43,578 nt of DNA, taken from positions 1 to 43,578 of the forward strand of contig JAGOZX010000018.1 of assembly GCA_018058425.1 (NCBI GenBank). Reading direction: 5' to 3'. This DNA comes from Sebaldella sp. (GTDB taxonomy: Bacteria > Fusobacteriota > Fusobacteriia > Fusobacteriales > Leptotrichiaceae). The position numbers were made by a program, and so were the translations under genes. The first letter of the stretch is position 1, and every line of letters begins with the position of its first letter. Below, piece by piece: positions 41,008 to 43,578 of this stretch. The notes beneath the pieces were generated by a model. That model saw only the letters and a list, made by a program, of their open reading frames with translations. It did not search any database and was not told the origin of the DNA.

Positions 41008-41183
41008 TATACCTATATTTCTTATGGAAAGAAGAATTATTTTTATTAATAAATTTTTATATTCTAAGGAAGAAATTCCTTTTTTATAATAAAATCTGGA
41101 ATATATATGTAGTTCGGTGTATAATAAAAAGGATATAATAGATTTATAAAAAAGAAAATATAAAAGCTTGAGGTGAGAGATAG

Positions 41184-42287
41184 ATGAAAAGTGTGAGAGA
41201 AAAAGTTATTAATTTTTGGGAGGCATTCAGAGAAAGAGAAGGGGAGATCAGAGAATTAATAGATAGTAGAAAATTAGGGGATAACTTTAATAGAGTAGAA
41301 GAATTATTTGAGGTAGATATGCCGTTTATGTTAGGGATGAATTCAGATGATAAGTATGAATTGATATTAAATCCAAGTGGATTAAAAAGCAGATATTTTC
41401 TTGCAGATTATTTTAAGAGAAAAATGCCAATTGATTTAAAAGAAAAATGGGATTTTTATGACATGAAACCGCCGATGAGTATGAATATAAAAAATATGCA
41501 GTTTAGCATAAATAATGATTTATTCTTGGAGAATGATTTTAGAATAATAGTAGAAAGTGTAAATAGAGAAGGGAAAAGAATAAATGTGTCTGTAAGCTGT
41601 CCAAAATTCCATAAGCTTTTTAAAAAGTATGAGTTAAAAGATAAGTATAATGTGATTTATAATATTATGGATGGTCTTTTAGGAGAAGCAGTAGTAGAGT
41701 CGTATTTAGGGGACATTAGTATTAAGAAAAATAGTAAAAGTGAGAAAGAATTTACTTTAGAAGAATTTAAAATTGAAGTAGCTGATATTATAGAAAAGAA
41801 TTCTTGGGAAAAATATCCTAAAATATTAGATAGATATGATTCATACAGTTATGATTTAGAAAAAGTAGAAGATACTAGTCCAGTTAGGTATGATGTAATG
41901 GTAGGCTTTACGTCAAATTTAACTGTAGTAGATGGTTATAGACATGATACTAGTGAATTTGATTATATGCGGGAGCAAGGATGTACTTATGGAATGCTAT
42001 TTTATAATAACACTAATATTCCAAATAATGAAAAAATACCTGCAAGAGATAAGTTAGAAAATTTATTAACTGAGACTTTGGAATATGGTGATATATTTGA
42101 AATTTTTGGTGCTGCAACTGGAATAAATAATTCATATATAGATGTAATAGTTTATGATGCTAATAAGTTTTACAATATGTTAGAGCGTATAAGCCTTAGT
42201 GAAGAGTATTTATCATTTTCTTATAAGGACTTTAAGCCAAATTCAGAATTAAGAAAGATAGTAAGTCAAAGTGTGTTCTCATCATAA
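41184..42287 (+). CDS. Conserved-looking protein of unknown function (367 aa)
   Basis: I do not recognise this family. The protein is acidic and soluble, with no signal peptide or membrane segment. It opens with a helical FWEAFREREGEIRELI stretch, has a central beta-rich part (RIIVESVNREGKRINVSV), and a C-terminal half with EDTSPVRYDVMVGFTSN and GDIFEIFGAATGINNSYIDV that looks like a second alpha/beta domain. The start follows AGGTGAGAG. It stands alone between two terminators, with a 176-base leader. It has no catalytic motif that I can identify. Confidence 0.6.
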   Translation: MKSVREKVINFWEAFREREGEIRELIDSRKLGDNFNRVEELFEVDMPFMLGMNSDDKYELILNPSGLKSRYFLADYFKRKMPIDLKEKWDFYDMKPPMSMNIKNMQFSINNDLFLENDFRIIVESVNREGKRINVSVSCPKFHKLFKKYELKDKYNVIYNIMDGLLGEAVVESYLGDISIKKNSKSEKEFTLEEFKIEVADIIEKNSWEKYPKILDRYDSYSYDLEKVEDTSPVRYDVMVGFTSNLTVVDGYRHDTSEFDYMREQGCTYGMLFYNNTNIPNNEKIPARDKLENLLTETLEYGDIFEIFGAATGINNSYIDVIVYDANKFYNMLERISLSEEYLSFSYKDFKPNSELRKIVSQSVFSS

Positions 42288-42341
42288 AAATAAAAAGTTA
42301 TAGTTGTATGTTTTGGATTAGACATGAATATTAGGAAAAAT

Positions 42342-42393
42342 AAAATGTACCTTGAGAGTTAGGAGAAACTAACAGATGGAGGTGCATTTTTTT
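42342..42393 (+). terminator. Terminator with nested hairpin
   Basis: AATGTACCT (42344-42352) pairs with AGGTGCATT (42380-42388, one G-U pair), enclosing GTTAG-N6-CTAAC, and TTTTTTT follows. The remainder of 42394-42672 holds the next promoter and nothing else seen. Confidence 0.75.
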
Positions 42394-42558
42394 ATTTGTT
42401 GGGAAATAGAAGGTTTTTAAGATTATTCATAAACGGGATTAGTGGATATGGTTTTTGGTTAGGTTTTCATAAAAGATTAGCCTTGCAAGATCTTCAGTTG
42501 TATTTCAAAAAAATTTTATTTGTAATCTTAAATTAAATAAGATTGGTTTATTACAATA

Positions 42559-42567
42559 TGGTATAAT
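42559..42567 (+). promoter_or_regulatory. Extended -10 promoter of the alpha/beta hydrolase gene
   Basis: TGGTATAAT fits an extended -10. No good -35 is visible. Confidence 0.5.
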
Positions 42568-42672
42568 ATTATTGAAAAAGTATGAATTGACTGAACTTAT
42601 ATTTAGTTTTTTATTATAATTATTTAGTCAAGTCTAAATAAAACATATAATATGACAAATAGGAGAAGAAAC

Positions 42673-43371
42673 ATGAAAATGAGTAGAATAAAAATTGGGA
42701 ATATTCCGGCAATTGTTTTTGGGGATATTTCAAATAAAGTGTATGTTTATGTACATGGTAAAATGGGTAAAAAGGAAGAAGCTTCATCTTTTGCAGAAAT
42801 TGCAATAGATAAAGGGTTTCAAGTAATAAGTTTTGATTTACCTGAACATGGTGAGCGAATGGATATAGACTATCAAAATAATATTTGGAATGGTGTTTCA
42901 GACTTAAATGAAGTTTTAAATTATGCTAAATCTATTTGGAAAGAAATCAACTTATATGCTGTTAGCATAGGAGTATATTATAGTTTAATAGCTTATAGTA
43001 ATATTCCTATTAAAAACTGTTTGTTTATATCTCCGATTATAGATATGAAAAAGTTGATTGAAAATATGTTGTTATGGTCTAATAGTACAATAGAAAAACT
43101 TACAGAAAATAGTATAATAGAGACATCTTTTGGAGAAACTTTAAATATCGATTATTATAATTTTGTTTTAGAAAATCCAATAAGAAATTGGAATAACATT
43201 ACACATATACTATATGGTATGCAAGATAATATGATGGATTTTAACACAATTATAAATTTTACAAAAAAATTCAATTGTGAACTCACTACTTATTCGGATA
43301 TGGAACATTACCAATATACTGAAAAGGACTTAGAGCGATTAAAAAAATGGCAAGAAAAATCAATACAATAA
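42673..43371 (+). CDS. Alpha/beta hydrolase
   Basis: This 232-residue protein starts at 42673 behind AGGAGAAG; an ATG at 42652 lies before the RBS. It has the oxyanion strand VYVYVHGKMGKK, the nucleophile elbow AVSIG (Ser98), Asp185 (GMQDNMMD) and His212 (DMEHYQY), so the catalytic triad is complete. The substrate is unknown. It may be an esterase or lysophospholipase-like enzyme. It is followed immediately by a short overlapping ORF and the end of an insertion sequence. Confidence 0.85.
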   Translation: MKMSRIKIGNIPAIVFGDISNKVYVYVHGKMGKKEEASSFAEIAIDKGFQVISFDLPEHGERMDIDYQNNIWNGVSDLNEVLNYAKSIWKEINLYAVSIGVYYSLIAYSNIPIKNCLFISPIIDMKKLIENMLLWSNSTIEKLTENSIIETSFGETLNIDYYNFVLENPIRNWNNITHILYGMQDNMMDFNTIINFTKKFNCELTTYSDMEHYQYTEKDLERLKKWQEKSIQ

Positions 43372-43436
43372 ATTTCATATCACCGATAGCAATGTATGTA
43401 GAAACTGAATTAGACATTGAAATAGATGAAAAGTAA
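43347..43436 (+). CDS. Short 29-codon ORF before the IS element, possible gene remnant
   Basis: It starts inside the hydrolase gene (MARKINTINFISPIAMYV) and ends at 43436, about a dozen bases before the IS end. The RBS is weak. It could be a small partner peptide or the stump of a gene cut by the IS. Support is low. Confidence 0.25.
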   Translation: MARKINTINFISPIAMYVETELDIEIDEK

Positions 43437-43448
43437 CCTATACCTTTT

Positions 43449-43578
43449 TTATCTTGAATTGTCAAATTAAATGCACCACTAAAATAATTAAGAAACTATA
43501 AATATAATTGTAGTACTTCTAGTGGTGTGTTGTAATTTAAGCATTTTCTAGGTCTATTATTTAACTCTAATAATACTT
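43449..43578 (-). mobile_element. IS30-family insertion sequence, one end (continues beyond the window)
   Basis: The terminal region reads, on the minus strand, AGTGGTGCATTTAATTTGAC followed by AATTCA, typical of IS30-family inverted repeats. The outer boundary near 43449 is approximate. The transposase C-terminus lies inside it. Confidence 0.75.
43496..43576 (-). CDS. IS30-family transposase, C-terminal 26 codons (partial)
   Basis: The minus-strand frame entering at 43576 reads LLELNNRPRKCLNYNTPLEV and ends at TAG 43498-43496. NNRPRKCLxYxTPxEV is the conserved C-terminal end of IS30 transposases, after the catalytic Glu of the DDE domain. The rest of the gene lies to the right of the window. 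Confidence 0.85.
   Translation of the reverse strand, partial: VLLELNNRPRKCLNYNTPLEVLQLYL

Overview
The window is very AT-rich (about 70% by eye), densely coded, and uses strong AGGAGG-type ribosome binding sites. Anaerobic chemistry dominates: a molybdenum hydroxylase, two radical SAM proteins, a glycyl radical enzyme and an oxamate-type carbamoyltransferase. A two-partner-secreted (CdiA/FHA-like) toxin points to an outer membrane. Together these suggest a Fusobacteriota anaerobe (Sebaldella, Leptotrichia or Fusobacterium-like). That is an inference from gene content, not a phylogenetic result.

Layout. (1) 1-3062: the C-terminal part of a large CdiA/FHA-type exoprotein ending in a DUF6883-like toxin domain, then a DUF4926-like probable immunity gene and a small orphan. 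(2) 3063-4271: decayed intergenic DNA with repeats and a small unknown gene. (3) 4272-13327: a FAD-free molybdenum aldehyde oxidoreductase (MOP type), followed by a multi-cluster flavin/CCG oxidoreductase, a zinc-ribbon redox protein, a methyltransferase, a C-GCAxxG-C-C protein, a TrsS-type radical SAM protein and an AMP-dependent CoA-ligase-like protein. This matches a conserved but functionally undescribed neighbourhood known around Desulfovibrio DVU_1553-1559. (4) 13644-22865: an AllFGH oxamate carbamoyltransferase operon with carbamate kinase, a permease and a cytosine-deaminase-like amidohydrolase, bracketed by two paralogous GntR/FCD regulators. (5) 23375-28230: a MarR-controlled OpuC-type ABC transporter operon with an NmrA-like oxidoreductase, plus a D-2-hydroxyacid dehydrogenase. 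(6) 28645-40969: a PRD-type PTS regulator, a galactitol-type PTS with two EIIB proteins, a class II aldolase, fructose-6-phosphate-aldolase-type transaldolase, a stand-alone diiron beta-lactamase-fold protein, a DeoR regulator, a glycyl radical activase that needs a -1 frameshift, and its glycyl radical enzyme. (7) 41184 to the end: an unknown protein, an alpha/beta hydrolase and the end of an IS30-family element.

How it works together. Region 4 looks like an ATP-yielding fermentation of a ureido compound: ring opening, phosphorolysis of a carbamoyl group by AllFGH, then ATP formation from carbamoyl phosphate by AllK. Region 6 looks like import and phosphorylation of a sugar or polyol by the PTS, radical-mediated rearrangement by the glycyl radical enzyme, and cleavage by FSA. 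Region 3 is the best candidate for an undescribed system. A molybdenum hydroxylase is co-inherited with radical SAM, methyltransferase and CoA-ligase-like proteins that have no place in the known MOP mechanism, so they may build or load a modified cofactor or electron carrier.

Five copies of a REP-like element of about 33 bp lie in the gene-free stretches, four of them in two inverted pairs. No tRNA, rRNA or CRISPR array was seen.
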